In this document: piece by piece, positions 30,848 to 43,879 of the stretch
How positions within the stretch are numbered: the first letter of the stretch is position 1
Layout: each line of letters begins with the position of its first letter
NCBI GenBank assembly: GCA_905250115.1
Contig: CAJNOI010000165.1
Span: 124,001 to 188,000 of the forward strand
Reading direction: 5' to 3'
Origin: Adineta steineri
Taxonomy: Eukaryota; Rotifera; Eurotatoria; Adinetida; Adinetidae
DNA: 64,000 nt
Made by a program: the position numbers and the translations under genes
Notes under the pieces: model-generated
Databases searched by the model: none
What the model was told of the DNA's origin: nothing
The model's input: the letters and a program-made list of their open reading frames with translations, nothing else

Positions 30848-33800
30848 TTTTTTTGTGCTAATAAATTAAAACCTTTATTTAAATTTTCCATTGGATTACT
30901 CTGATTATCTTCAATAATAGTAATTGCTGGCGATGGTGGTGGTTCAATTTTAGCTGTACTAGCAACAATTGTTGCTGGTGTTGTTAATAAATCAACAACA
31001 ATATTTGAATCAGATGTATCACGCATAACAGGTTCAGTGTCTACGTCAGGTAAAACAGATGAAGGTGGTGGCATAGCATGATTAATCATAGCATCTTCAA
31101 GACCATCAATAATAGCAAGTGTAAATGTTGTTGGTGATAATAAACATATAGTTAATTTGAGATCATTAGAAATAGAATTGTTTACTAATTGTGATGATTT
31201 TTGTTCTAATTTTTGTTTTATTAAACGACTTTGAGCTTTATTTCGATCAAGTACATCAAGAAATAAACCAAGTTCATCGACTAAATGCATAAGGAATGTA
31301 TATTGTTTTTGAGATATTTTTAATACTGATGGTGTTTCAATAATATTCAAAATATTTGCCCATGGTGATGGTTTAGAATCCGCTATGAAAAAGAAAATTT
31401 TGATTCTTTTTAGCAATTTTAAAAAAATATAATAATATTACCATTTTGTTTTTCATCAATAACTGCCCAACCTGATAATGAAAATGTATCTGTCATACTT
31501 TGTTTTGCTAATCGAATTGATTCCGATGGTGATGATGGTATATAATCCATATAAATACTTTCAACATTAAAATGCCATATATCATATTTTGCAGACTATT
31601 TAACAAAAATTATATTTCTTAAAAATTTCATTAAATTATCAATTTTATCTAACCTTTTTTAATGAATCAGTTGTCATTGTATAATATGAATGAAGTGCTG
31701 CATTAGCTGTTTGTGGTTCTGATAATTTATTTCCATATTTTTGTGCTAATGGATTATCATATAAATATGTTTCATATGGATGTTTTTCAAATAATGGACT
31801 AATACGTGATGTATTGGATGGATTATTTGTTAATGGCCATTGATTTTGATGAAAAAAATTTGTATTTTTAAATGATTCAATATGTTGTTCAAGTTTATTT
31901 TTACTACTTGTTATTTCTGTTCGACAATTTGTAATTAATAATTTTGAAACATTTAATTCAAGTATTTCAAGTTTTTTTTCATTCGATACTTCTTTACGTT
32001 CTAATATATCTGGCTCAGGATTATCTATATGTTTAGCTTCTTCTAATTCATAAGCACCAGAAAACATATCTGAACTAACAACAATCTAAACACATATAAA
32101 TTAACATAAGAAATAAAAATATTTGTTTCTATACTCGTGGTAACATAGCCTCAAATTTAATTGCTACATGTTCAAGATCAACAATTGGTTTATCTGTTTT
32201 TAATACACCAGAGTTATCCTATTAAAATTAAAAAAAGTAATTTCAATTTTCAGAAAGAGAAAAAAATAATTTATATTACAATAGTCATCGATAATGATGA
32301 AACAAAAGCATCAAGCCAACTTGATGTAGCAAAATCAACACGTACAACAACAGGCATTATTTGAATATATAAATCACTATTTGGTACTAGAGAAGCGAAA
32401 ATAAACTAAACAGACAAGAAACTATTATTATCATAATTTACCAGGAAATGAATAAGGTAATGGATAATAATATTCTGTATGTTGAACATTAATAACACCT
32501 AGAAATTCTGGTAATTGATAATGTGTTCGATCTGATGTAATTAATGGTCGACGACGTTTTTGATCTTTATTATTTTTATTTAATGAAACAGGATAAAATA
32601 CAATATCATCAATATTTAAAACAGTACACGATTCAAATAAACGTATACGATTTGTTCGTAGAGCTTTTTCTAGTTTTGCGGCTTTAGAAAAAAAGAAAGA
32701 AATATAAATTCTATGATTATAAAATTTATACTTACACATTTCATCAGTAGGTGCATTACTTTTCGCTAAATTTAATTGTTCATTCCATTCTTCTTGTAAT
32801 CGATTAATCCATTCATCTCGATTGAATGCTAACATTTCACTATATTTAATCCAATGTTTTTTTGGTGAACCAGACATATGATAAGGATAATGATCGATGG
32901 AAAGATTTGCAATAGTCATTTGAAGTGCGCCACTTTCAGCTAGAGGTTCACCTAAAGAAAATTTTAAAAGAAGAAAAGTTAAATTGTATTTTCGAAGTAA
33001 TAACAATAGACTAAGGGATATTGAGACAATAATAGGTTTATATATATATACTAATCTTACTTATCAATCGAAGACGAGATTCTGATAGAAACGAAAAGTT
33101 TTCAGAAGTTAATAGAGAGAATTTTAAATAAATTAAAAAGAAAACGATTTAACATACTGAGTGTTTCTGAATCAGCAATAATATGTAAATCAAGTCGTTT
33201 AACATTGAAATGTAATGATGTTTCAACAACATCATAATATTCAAAAGGATCACTGGATTGTTGTTGTCCATTTAAAGGATTCGTCGAATTAATTGGATCA
33301 TTAGTACCTGTCGTTGGTGCTTTCGGTTGGAACGTTGATGGTGCTTGTTGTTGATCTAATTTCTAAATTATATCAATAATTTCTATTTCTCAAAAATAAA
33401 TAATTAAAATATCATTTTCATTTTTCATATGCATCACGAGAGAATATTGCCAGTTGTCCAATCCCTTTGGAATTTGAGTTTTATGCAAAATATTGAACCC
33501 CATTGGGCCTTCTATGTCAATTTATTAGCAGTTTACTGTTATTCCAGTCTATAATATGATATACATCTATAAATCCAATGGCGATATTTTGGCCACAGAG
33601 GGTCCTATCTTTTTCACAAAGCCCAAATTCCAAAGGGATTGGAAAATTGGTAAAGTTCCCTTGTGTTAGTCATTAATTCTAATGATGGTATTCCATCAAA
33701 ACTATAATCAAAATCTATCAATCAATAGTAGCATAATGAATAGTCTAGTAATTTAGAAAAATATAATTAATGATATGTAACACGAATGTAAAAATTGAAG

Positions 33801-35467
33801 AAATCTCTGGATTTTGTTATCTTTAAAAAATTTTTCTTCTATCGCCTGTTATTATTGACTTAAAAGCTTTTTTTTTCCTATATATCTATTATTTATATTT
33901 TTAATCATCTTACAATATTAATCTTTTATATAAAAGTTCAAGACGAACTAATCAATATTGTAATGAGAATAAATAATCCTTTTTATTATTAAAAATTTAA
34001 TTATATTCTATTGTCAACATCAAATCATAAATATGAAGTTACCAATATCTAAGTTTACACATGATTATTCCCATTATAAACCCTTTATTCAACCATAAAA
34101 ATCTCATTTTTTGTTCTATTAATATATATCAATAATTGAAGTGTCCCTATTACATTTAATCGCATTTATTCTCTCTCATTTCCTATTTATGCTACTATTA
34201 AATCTATATTTATATCAATACATACTGTTAATTTATCTCCAGCTTTGCGTTTTCTTTGTTCTGATGCACGTTTCATTAATTGTGTAATTTCTTTATACGT
34301 ATTCAAAGCAGATTTCAGTTGCCCATCATTAACAACTGATAAAAGATCATCAAAATGTACCATAACACGAGATGTTACCATACTACTATCTATCCATACG
34401 AAAAAAATATCCGTTGTTTTTTTTTGTTCTACTTTATTAAATACAAAAAAAAAGATGCTCTTACCTTGAAGATTCTTTTTCATTGAAATTCTTATTCGAC
34501 ATGCATTAGCAATCAAACGTATAGCTGCAGCTGTCGTATTATTATCGTTTGATGATGCTTCTATACGTGCATTTTGCCATGAAATTTCCTTAGAAAAGTC
34601 AAAAAAAAAAGAATTTGACTTTCGTTTTTAATATATATTTAATTTTACTTTAAAAAGAAGTATATGATCTTTAGCTGAATTACGAAGACGAGTTAAATTT
34701 AATGTATCAACTCGTTTTCCATATGGTGTTATACTATAAATTTCTAGACTTGGTAACTAAAAAAAGCAGGAAATTAATTTTTCTAATGTAATAAAAGTTT
34801 TAATTACAAAAATTGATGCTTTAAAGCCTTGAGCTTTGATAGCGAATGTTAGATTTGTAATTGTTAGTGAAATACCATCAATGGCTCGATTAGTAAAACC
34901 ATATTTACCCAATAAACTACATTATTTTTATTAAAGTTAATCACTACAATAATTCAAGAAATTATCTTACGGATCATTTGTATTCGTTGCATCATTTAAA
35001 TTATGTAAATCTCGAAGCTGTTCACATGTTTCAATTTCAACAGTTACATCATCTAATTGCTAGAAAAAAAATTGTTTATTTTCGAGTTTATTTTTTTTCA
35101 ATATTCTTACTAATTGAATTGGTGATGTTTTTAAACTTGTCCAAGGAATCTAAAAAAATTTAAATAAAAGAAAAGTTTGTTTTTATCTTTCGTTATGGTA
35201 CTTTAATAAAAGCTCGGCCACATGTTGCTTTTTGTATTTTAAGCCATGTTGGTAATTCAATAACATCTTCCAAAGCTTGTTCATCTAAATCAATTGACGA
35301 TAATTCGCCTTCACCTTTCAATGTACTTAAATTGATTTGATTTGATGAGAGATTTTTCACGAACCTTTTTTTTTAAGTACATATAGGAAAAATTATATAA
35401 ATTAGAAAATTTATGTTTTTTACTTTGATAAACGTTTTATAATCTGATTTTTAATTAACGAAGCCAT
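30848..35467 (-). CDS. BLTP3: BLTP3/UHRF1BP1-like bridge lipid-transfer protein, N-terminal part
   Basis: Sixteen exons can be traced from the ATG at 35467 to the gap: 35424-35467, 35202-35364, 35111-35149, 34971-35059, 34808-34916, 34649-34756, 34465-34588, 34226-34389, 33157-33363, 32736-32951, 32442-32681, 32280-32386, 32135-32218, 31654-32085, 31442-31595 and 30848-31382. They give about 938 codons. The N-terminus (SLIKNQIIKRL, NQINLSTLKGEGELSSIDLD, LPTWLKIQKA) is the chorein domain of the VPS13-like UHRF1BP1 proteins. Later blocks (LTRLRNSAKDHILLFKEISW, MVHFDDLLSVVNDGQLKSAL, DLHIIADSETLSE) also match. These proteins carry lipids between membranes at contact sites. The last exon continues into the gap, so the C-terminus is missing. 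Confidence 0.88.
33435..33666. mobile_element. MITE-like element inside a BLTP3 intron
   Basis: The interval lies in the unusually long intron 33364-34225. Its left end (CACGAGAGAATATTGCCAGT) and the reverse complement of its right end (CACAAGGGAACTTTACCAAT) align. They share an uninterrupted CCAATCCCTTTGGAATTTG and continue inward about 70 bp to a common GGCC. The interior is short and non-coding. A target duplication is not certain. Confidence 0.68.
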
Positions 35468-35687
35468 TCTTAAATGTGTCAATGAGTACACAAATTTATA
35501 TCGATAAGAACTAAAAACACTACTTCTACTTCTTATTTCTTAATTCTTCTAAAAGTAAAAATATACTTATAGTTCTCGATCAAATCAACAAATACACTAG
35601 TAGATGTCACTAATATTCATATGAATTTTATTTTATTAGAAAAAAGTAATAGATAGATTTATTTTATTTTCAAATAAGATGAAAAGT

Positions 35688-36560
35688 TTATATAACTTGT
35701 TTAAAAGCTCCATGTACTTCTCCAGATATAGATGTTTTATTTGTTGTTGTTGAACTATTTTCGTGTTGTATCCATTTCTGTTCAACATATTCTCTCATAT
35801 GAATTTGATCACGTTCATTTGGTTTACCAAAACCTCGTTGAAGTAAATTAACTACTTGTTCAAGTAAACGATTTGTTTGCGCCATATTTGTTTCAATAAT
35901 ATGAGCAAGATTTTTTTCTAATGAACAATAAGGTGTTTCAAGTTCATAAGATGAACCATAAATTAAATGAATATTCGATAACAATACTTGTTCAAGATTA
36001 TGTTTTGAACGATTACAAGCAAATAAAGATTGACATCGAATTGAAATCCATTCAGTTAATTTATACGGTGTGTCATATATACCATAATGTTGTGTAGTAT
36101 CAAATGAACAATTAAGATTACTAGTACGACCTTGCAAATTCCAATTAATACGTATATATTTTATATTTAACAATGATAAACTACAATTGATGTATTTACA
36201 TTGAATAGCTATATTACGTAGAATATATGGTTCAACATGACGAGAATCAAGATGAAGTTGAAAACTGTATTGATAATCACTTGTTGTTGTATTATATAAA
36301 CATTCATGTTTTGTATCATTATTATAATTTAATTTAATTTCATCAGTATAAAAATATTGACATGGATATCGTCGATATTGAAATATATGATGTTCATAGT
36401 CAAATAATCGTATTGTTGTTATATACATAAGAGCAGGATCGTCGGACCATTCAAGAGCTTTTACTGGATCATATAATAAATTATAGCTTGGATATAGATC
36501 ACGACTATAACAACTAAATCCATAATTAAGAATTACAGGAATAAGAATAATAAGTTTCAT
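35688..36560 (-). CDS. Secreted protein of unknown function
   Basis: A single exon encodes 290 residues. An N-terminal signal peptide (MKLIILIPVILNYGFSCY) precedes a Tyr/Asn/His-rich body with about eight cysteines and several N-glycosylation sequons (NDT, NTT, NCS, NRS, NKT). The C-terminal third has a helical stretch (AHIIETNMAQTNRLLEQVVN) followed by a polar tail. No transmembrane segment follows the signal. I do not recognise the family. It is transcribed toward the start of BLTP3, about 220 bp upstream of it on the same strand. Confidence 0.65.
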   Translation of the reverse strand: MKLIILIPVILNYGFSCYSRDLYPSYNLLYDPVKALEWSDDPALMYITTIRLFDYEHHIFQYRRYPCQYFYTDEIKLNYNNDTKHECLYNTTTSDYQYSFQLHLDSRHVEPYILRNIAIQCKYINCSLSLLNIKYIRINWNLQGRTSNLNCSFDTTQHYGIYDTPYKLTEWISIRCQSLFACNRSKHNLEQVLLSNIHLIYGSSYELETPYCSLEKNLAHIIETNMAQTNRLLEQVVNLLQRGFGKPNERDQIHMREYVEQKWIQHENSSTTTNKTSISGEVHGAFKQVI

Positions 36561-37668
36561 TATTAGTAAGAAATTTTTTCTTCTATGCCTTAGTTTTCAT
36601 ACTATAGACAGAAATATACTATATATATATATATCTGCTAATACGTGATGATAGATACCAGTGTTAACTGATGGATTTATCCATTTCAACCTTACACTTC
36701 ATGTAGATCTATATATCTATTACATGATTGATTCTTTACTCTTGTAGGGTCATTTTAATTTTAAAAAAAAATACTTTTCATCTATCATTTATTGAACTTT
36801 CAATTATTAACAAACGTTTCATCCGATAACATCATCTCAAAATCAATGATCAGATACTTTTAATCTTAATAGGATAAATATAAAGCAACAATCTATTTAT
36901 TCATAATCAAATGTCAAATAGACAACGATCTATTCAAAGTGAACACCAATAAAATAATAGATGATTTTTACCGATCACCTGCAGTGCCTTAACATATATC
37001 ATTTCCTTAACGAACGAAAAAGAAATATGACATACAGCTGCTTTACTGTAACAAACATTCAACCAGCTGTGAACATAAAACGGAAGCGTTAAGCTATTTA
37101 TGATCGTTTTCCACACTTTCTCGATTCATTAACACAAATAAACCTCAAAGACTAAATTAATATCACATTATTATTACTGACTATCAAATATTTGAATATC
37201 ACTTCATTGTTGTCGATGATAACAGAAGCAAAAGAAGAAGAAGTTCCAAATACATTTCTATATATATATTCTTTAGTCAAGTTTTTTCTATAAAATTACG
37301 CACATAAGAACAAGAGACAAAAAAAATATATAAGTATAACAATTTTCCTTGTTTATGATTTTTTTTCGTATACAAGCAAGAAAACAAAAAATGAACTATT
37401 TCTCTAGTCTAGCATAAAAAGAACAATTCATAAAAACAGTCTCAATCAATCTTCACTACCATTCAAAGAGCAAGAACAAAAGACAACAAGAAGAAAGAAC
37501 AAAAAAAAAAGAATCAATTTCAACATAACATATTATATAGATACTCAAGATAGAGTATTTAAATATACACACGAAAGAGAGAGAAAGGAAAAGAAGAAGA
37601 AGAAAAAAAAATCTTTTTATGATATCAATTCATCAATATGATGTATAGGATAAAAGAGAAAAAAAATT
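36561..37668. other. Intergenic region
   Basis: This AT-rich spacer contains an A-rich, purine-biased stretch at about 37440-37615, close to the CDC25 stop. No gene is supported. Confidence 0.4.
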
Positions 37669-40292
37669 CTAATATTGTGGTGGAGAACCAGTATATCGAA
37701 GATCATATCGAATATTTGTTGAACGATATTGGATAGGTTGAGAAGAAAATGAAAGACAAGAACGAAATGTTGATATACGTGTTCGTCGTCCACCACCACC
37801 ATCAGTTCTTTCATTAGTACCTGTAAATTTATCATATTGTTTAGTTTCAAAACGATATTTTCGATAATGTTCTTGATAATGAATATCAATCATTGTTCGA
37901 TATTGTTCCGGAATGCAAAATTCCTAATTATAACGAAAAAAATTATATTTTCACAAAAAAAAATTTTTTTGTTCTTACTTTTGAATATTCATAAAATGCT
38001 TTATAACCACCTTCAAGTAAATAAATTTCTGGATAATGTAATTCCGGATACGTTTTTTCATGTACACTTCGATCTTCTGATCGAAAATATCTTAAACTAA
38101 TATAGAAAAAAAAAAGCAATTATTTCTTTCAAAGAAAAGAAAACAATCAGCATACAGTGATGGTGCACGTTCCGATGAAAATTCACAATGAAATATAATT
38201 ATATTTCTTTTCGATGAATCTTTCAATTGAATTGGTTTACGAAAAAATTCATTATGAATTTGTGTACGTGTATAAAGATTTTTTGCTAATTGTATATGAC
38301 CACCTTCATATTCATATGGATAACGACAATCAATAATATGTAAATTTTCAATATCATTTGAATATTTATTTTTTAAAACATTCATCACCTAAATTAAAAA
38401 ACAAAATGTTCGATAAAAAAAGAAATTTCCTCTTTCAAATATATATATACATACAGTTTCAGGACTAATACAAGCAAGATCAGGATGTTTTCGACTTTTA
38501 CATTGTGGTAAAAGATGTGTATTTGAACGATCACCAATTAAATCTCGATTAGAAGCAAGTTCAACTGATGCTTTTATTTGTTCTTCATTTGGTTCAGTTA
38601 AACTTCGAACTAACTATAAGATAGAAATATAGAAAATTTAAAGGAATATATACTAGAATAAATTACGTACTTCAATTCCGCGTCGACAACGTTTAACCAT
38701 TGATGGACGATTGATAAATAATTCATTTTCTTTATTCGTTTCATCAATTATTTTACTACGTTTTATTGATCGATGAATATCACTGTTTTCATTGTCATCA
38801 TCATCATGAAGACGTTTCTATTAGATTAAAAAATAATTCTTATTATAAAACAGTTTGTTGAAAAAAAAACAATGATTGTATACATTAGTATTGAAATTTT
38901 CTTCTGTTGTAATAACCGTTAAAACTGGCATATTTTTTTCATTATCAGATAAACAAAGAGGTAGTGGTCGTAATCGTCGTTGACGATTTCGATTCGAATT
39001 CATTTCATTATTTTCATCTTGATATGGTGTCACTGTTGAAAGAGTTTTATCAAATAATTTTATCAATTGATCAGAATGACAATCCGATGAAGATTGAGAT
39101 CGTGTTTGCATTGGATGACAAGATAGTTTATTACTATTTTATAATAGATAGATATATATATTTTCTTGTCAACAAGAGAAATGAACCTACTTATTAGGAG
39201 TTATATTATCATTTGGACGAATTTTTTTAATTTTATTTTCTTTAACTAATGTTTGTCGTTTATTAGTACGTAATGATGCCGGTCTTGTAAGTTTATTAAA
39301 ACCGTAATGTTCTAATTTTGAACGTGTTGGTCTTGTTATAAGTATATCTGTTGGTGCAGATCGTATTGACAAGCTATAAGAGAAGAAAAAAAACAATAGA
39401 TATTCGTTTTTTTCTTCTTTAACAGTTTCATATGTTGACAAGAAACAAATAACAACCAGAAATCGGCTTAGCTCACCGCTGTTATGTACAATAAGATTAT
39501 CATTTTGTTGTCTATCTGCTAATAGCAGGGTGGCACCTATCCATTTGAAAAAACACAAAAGGGAAAGAGGAAGAAAAAGTCTAATGAAAATTGACACTAG
39601 TCGATAATTACATCAGGAGAAAATCGTTAGAAAAAAAAATGTCAACGCTTGAACGAACTTCTCCCTACACTTGAGTGCCATCGAATTGTCAGTCATAAAT
39701 CAAGTAGAACGATTCTCCCGTGAATCATAGGGATAGATTGTTTAAAATTCATACAATCCACTTGAATGCATGGACATCAAAAACAAAACAAGAAGAAAAA
39801 AAAGGAATGAAGAGAACACTTACTGTTCATCTTGATGTTCTTGCCGGAGGACATGAACTTAAAAACAAGAAAAAGAAATGAAATATAGAAAAATTTGAAT
39901 GATTTATCTATTCTTACCTGAAGATATCGATTGTGGACTATTATCTATTTCATCATCACTTGAGGAAAAGACAAGTTTACGTCGAGGCGTTCGTCTAAAA
40001 TACATTTATCATGTTTAATGAAGTAGAAAACAGAAGCATTCCTAACGGTTTCCCTCTTTCTATACAATTATTCAGCAATGTTTGTTCAACTGATAAACAA
40101 TATATGAATTCTTTTGAACAAGCGCTTCTATTACTAACGGTTTACATTTATTCAAATGATGAGAATAGCAAATGAAATCATGATAAGACATCTAACCTAT
40201 TAAATTGTTAATTCTTACCTTAACATAAAACTCCAACTAGTAGCTGAAGTACTCATATTTAGCCAATGGTCGATATCAAATAATGTATTCAT
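37669..40292 (-). CDS. CDC25: CDC25 dual-specificity phosphatase
   Basis: Ten exons (40219-40292, 39918-39994, 39824-39857, 39191-39373, 38884-39133, 38671-38817, 38455-38613, 38156-38388, 37979-38096, 37669-37923) join in frame to 509 residues. The N-terminal ~250 residues are basic, Ser/Thr-rich and likely disordered (for example RTPRRKLVFSSSDDEIDNSP, a plausible CDK/kinase-regulated segment). The catalytic rhodanese-like domain follows: DLIGDRSNTHLLP, IIDCRYPYEYEGGHI, then the active-site loop HCEFSSER with nucleophile C376 and R382. After it comes YPELHYPEIYLLEGGYKAFY. The enzyme removes inhibitory phosphates from CDK1/2 to drive cell-cycle transitions. The C-terminal tail is longer and Arg/Ser/Gly-rich. 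All key residues are present. Confidence 0.95.
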
Positions 40293-41748
40293 AGGTAGTT
40301 CATATTAAATTATAATCTTATTCTTTTTTCGATTGATGAAGAAAAAAGTGGCTATCGAACTTAACGAATTTCTTTTTTATAAATGTATATGTTCAATAGA
40401 GAAGAGAAAAGGATGAGAGAGACGAAACTGATGCAATGACGAATACTATTCAACTTTTTTTTTTCTCTTCCTTTTCTCTCGGGAAAGAAAAGTTCGTTGA
40501 ACGAAGAAGAAGAAGAAAAAAAAAGGAAAAATGAACGTTAGATGCGAACGTCAATGTTGTTTTCATTTGCACTTTTTCTGAGTGCTATTAACACAATCTA
40601 ACACTTTTCAATACACATATATATATATAAGAAATCAAAGAAGTGGGGATAAGATGAACTATTTTCTTCTATTCGAAATGACTTCAAGATAAGCATTCAT
40701 TAAAATATTTCTAATTATATCATGCTAACATTGAATCATCTGTTTCTATAAGAAGAAGATTGATGTGTGAAAGTAAAAGAAAAATATGTGATAAAATTAA
40801 CAAAAAATTTCTTATGAAGAATTACCTGTCACCAAAAGTACTTCGTAAACTTTGCATTGAATTATAAAACAAAAGCAATTAAGATGAACATTTTTTAAAT
40901 TTATTAATGTAAGAGGCAGCTAGACCAATATATATATTAAACAAGAAAAGTTTTCTTTCTTGTTCAAATAGACATTTTCGACTGACTGATTTGAATATAC
41001 AGTTCTTACGATATAGATATATTTATCTTCTTTTTTTTCCTCTCTTACTTTCGAAAGAAAACAAAGATAAACACGCCTCTTATTCATGATTAGCTGACTG
41101 GTTTACAAAAAAATGTTATTTTAATATTGTTAAGTCTAACGACGTGTTATCTATGTAAGAATCATCATCATCTATCTATCGATCAAAATATAAGAAGAAA
41201 AAAAAAGCTAAAGTGTCACCGAAACGCATGCCTATCAGGCTTGTTTTATCGCAATATGAACACGTTTTTTTTTCACAGATTACTGTGAAAATGAATGATC
41301 TTTCTAAACTTGTTTCGATATCGGCATAATACCAGCTTGTTGTTATGTTTTATTTTATAAACAAGTAATCGCTTTTGACAGATACTTTAAATTTGATATC
41401 TCTTTGAAGTTTTCGAGACAATAACATTGAAGATTTTTTTTTGTCATATATATTGAAAAATGATTTATTTTTATTTGAATGTAACGAATTATTATTCATT
41501 AGATATGCATAATAGAACTAATCGTAATGATAGATTGTCTATGACTAATTTCATGTAGAGTGAAAATTAAATGAATAACAATTGATCGATTTCTTATGTA
41601 ACTAATTCACACGCTATATTGTCTACATGTATGCATATGAGACCAATTATTATTGTATTCAATATTTCGCACTTCGACTTTTCCTTTTTCTTTCTTTTTG
41701 TTTACTTATTTTGTATGTATTCATGTCACTAGACAATATGTGTGAGAT
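40293..41748. other. Intergenic region upstream of CDC25
   Basis: This AT-rich region includes a purine/pyrimidine-biased stretch around 40440-40530. I see no coding exon. Confidence 0.4.
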
Positions 41749-41800
41749 TTGAATACTCTTGTCAGATTTGCCACCAATAATCTCTTATTAGAAAAATGTC

Positions 41801-41900
41801 NNNNNNNNNNNNNNNNNNNNNNNNNNNNNNNNNNNNNNNNNNNNNNNNNNNNNNNNNNNNNNNNNNNNNNNNNNNNNNNNNNNNNNNNNNNNNNNNNNNN
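41801..41900. other. 100-N assembly gap truncating a receptor gene
   Basis: One hundred Ns precede a receptor frame that begins inside its second half, so about half the gene is hidden or missing. The 50 bp left of the gap does not match the expected receptor sequence. Confidence 0.95.
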
Positions 41901-42454
41901 TTCTCTATATGATAATAAACTTATTTGTACCTTGTCATAATATATTTAACTATACACAACATTTCTGTGGATATTCGAGTTGTGTATATCAAACTGCATA
42001 TACTATTTACGAGCTGTTCGCAAATGGAGTACTCTCATCTGTCTGTATTGCTTTCTTCAGTATTACTCTGATTGTTCGGGCTGTCTATCGCAGATATCGT
42101 GTACGTCGACATGTAGATTGGCGCAAGCATAGAAAACTAATAATTCAACTTTTATTTGTTGCATCAATATTTTATATCTTTTATTTTCCTTTGATCATAC
42201 TAGGTGTTTGGCGTTATATTATTGGTATAACGAACTTTGGTTCTCAAAATTATGTGTACGGAAGCTTTTTGTCTTATTATGTTAACTTTCTCTTTCCTTT
42301 TGGATGTATTGGTACAATACCTAAACTTAAAATAAAAATAAAAAAGATATTATTATGTTGCAAAATAAAACCAAATGCTGTTGCTCCACGTACAGTGAAA
42401 AATCAGCAACAACCAATTGATCAAAAACCTATTATAGCAAATACAGCTTTATAA
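41901..42454 (+). CDS. Orphan 7TM receptor (rhodopsin-like, rotifer type), C-terminal half
   Basis: From the gap edge the frame reads LYMIINLFVPCHNIFNYTQH, then CGYSSCVYQT. Three further hydrophobic segments follow: LSSVCIAFFSITLIVRAVYR, then KLIIQLLFVASIFYIFYFPL, and YVNFLFPFGCIGTIPKL in the TM7 position. A basic, cysteine-containing tail (KKILLCCKIKP) follows. This is the second half of the peptide-receptor-like GPCR family that is heavily expanded in bdelloids. The double cysteine could be palmitoylated. TM1-TM4 are lost in the gap. The ligand is unknown. Confidence 0.75.
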
Positions 42455-43170
42455 TCATGAATAAAACATGACAAATCAAAAACAGTATAAATGTCGTAAA
42501 CCTCTTTTAACAAAATAAATTTTTGATAAAATAAAAACATTTACAAAAAAACACAAAAAAATCGAATTGTTTTTTACTGAATATATTCGCATAAGCTTTC
42601 TATCTATATTTATTAATAGAAGACTATAACGTGAGTACTCATATTTCCTTCTAGTAGAAAAACGAATCATCTAAAATGAAATACGTCAAGACCTAAATGA
42701 TGCTATGTGTTGATTTTCTACAGGAGAAATATTTTAAAGGACAAGGGACGCTTGATACGTAAAACGGCTCTAACAGAAGAGGCATCATCTGATGTAAAAA
42801 GCATACATATAGATGTTACTTGAATGTGCAATATAGAATCTTGTATTCTCTTAATTTCAAAGTCTATGAGTACCATATACAATTAAGTACTTCTTTTCTT
42901 TCTTATTCATATACATATCGAATTGCTCTCTCAGAATATCCCAAGTTGATTATTAATCCTTGAATGATGTTTTTGTCTGATCTATACTAGATACTGATAG
43001 GGTCAAAGATACTCAGTGTGATCTTTTCAGATAAGAATATATTCATCTGAGTCCTCACCGATGAGTATATTCGCAGTTCGCGATACAGTTTTTTTGAAGA
43101 AAACTACAAACCTAGTTACTTCTTAAAGGCATCCCCCGAGTCAAAAAAAATTTTTTTCCAGAGCACTCTT

Positions 43171-43215
43171 GAGGGTGTGGGTGTGTGCCCTCCTTCTCTT
43201 GCTTCAAACCCACAT
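43171..43215. repeat. Short hairpin with TGTGGG-type arm
   Basis: GAGGGTGTGGGTGTGTG faces AAACCCACATC across about 17 bp. The G arm reads as telomere-like units. Confidence 0.5.
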
Positions 43216-43548
43216 CTTTTCGAAATTAAGCAACCCCGACACAGTTTATGTACTTGCAAATAATATCATTTAAAATTGATTATTTTACTTGATAAAAATC
43301 ACCTTGATATTTAACTTATATCATTTATACAGCAGTTTTGTTTTTTAATTTCATATTGGTAATTTTATATAAATCTCAATAGTTTCACATATATTCATTT
43401 AATAATATCATAGAGATATACGAGAATACAAGATCGAAACAAATAAAATGTTAAAGAAAGAGTTCTGAAAATTTGTATTTGATGTCAAATTAATAATCCA
43501 TACCGCATTCGAAGCAAGCAATCTCTTCGAGAACACAACAAAAGCAAG

Positions 43549-43617
43549 ATGTGGGTGTGGGCGTGAATAAGGATAAAAAGGATACTCATACCATCACTCA
43601 CATCGACACCCACACAC
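43549..43617. repeat. Hairpin with two TGTGGG units in the arm
   Basis: GATGTGGGTGTGGGCGTG faces CACTCACATCGACACCCACAC. This is the clearest telomere-like arm of the dispersed set, with a loop of about 28 bp. Confidence 0.55.
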
Positions 43618-43879
43618 TTTCCTGAATACTGGTATAGTGCATCATATGCAACAAAAAAGATTCGCATGCATTAAAATGTAATTACTATAAAAAAAGATGT
43701 TTAATTTGCGTCAATCAACGAATGCTCATCCAGCATATATATCATAATGTAGGAATCGCGTTTGTCGTGTATATTAATGGAATCTATATATTTAAATAAT
43801 ACAGATGAATAATCTTGCTTATAATTATATACGAAAGAAAAAGAAAAAGAAAAACTCATTTCATTTGGTTAAAAGTAAA

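Larger units (their letters stand above)
42455..43879. other. Intergenic region with two telomere-like hairpins
   Basis: This spacer between the two receptor genes holds hairpins at 43171-43215 and 43549-43617. No coding exon is supported. Confidence 0.45.

Noticed and set aside
30677..31416. Single protein spanning the N gap at 30748-30847
   Set aside because: The N run only keeps the frame open. NIFK sequence lies on one side and BLTP3 sequence on the other.
32989..33060. Extra BLTP3 exon near 33030-33060
   Set aside because: Exons 33157-33363 and 32736-32951 join in frame without it, and the candidate piece contains an in-frame stop.
39374..39597. Possible extra 5' exon of CDC25 within the open frame at 39187-39597
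   Set aside because: The upstream exons at 39824-40292 splice in phase directly to 39373, so this stretch is intron, and its translation is not conserved-looking.
41749..41800. N-terminal piece of the receptor left of the gap
   Set aside because: The reading (MNTLVRFATNNLLLEKC) does not resemble the start of this receptor family; the frame is open mainly because of the Ns.
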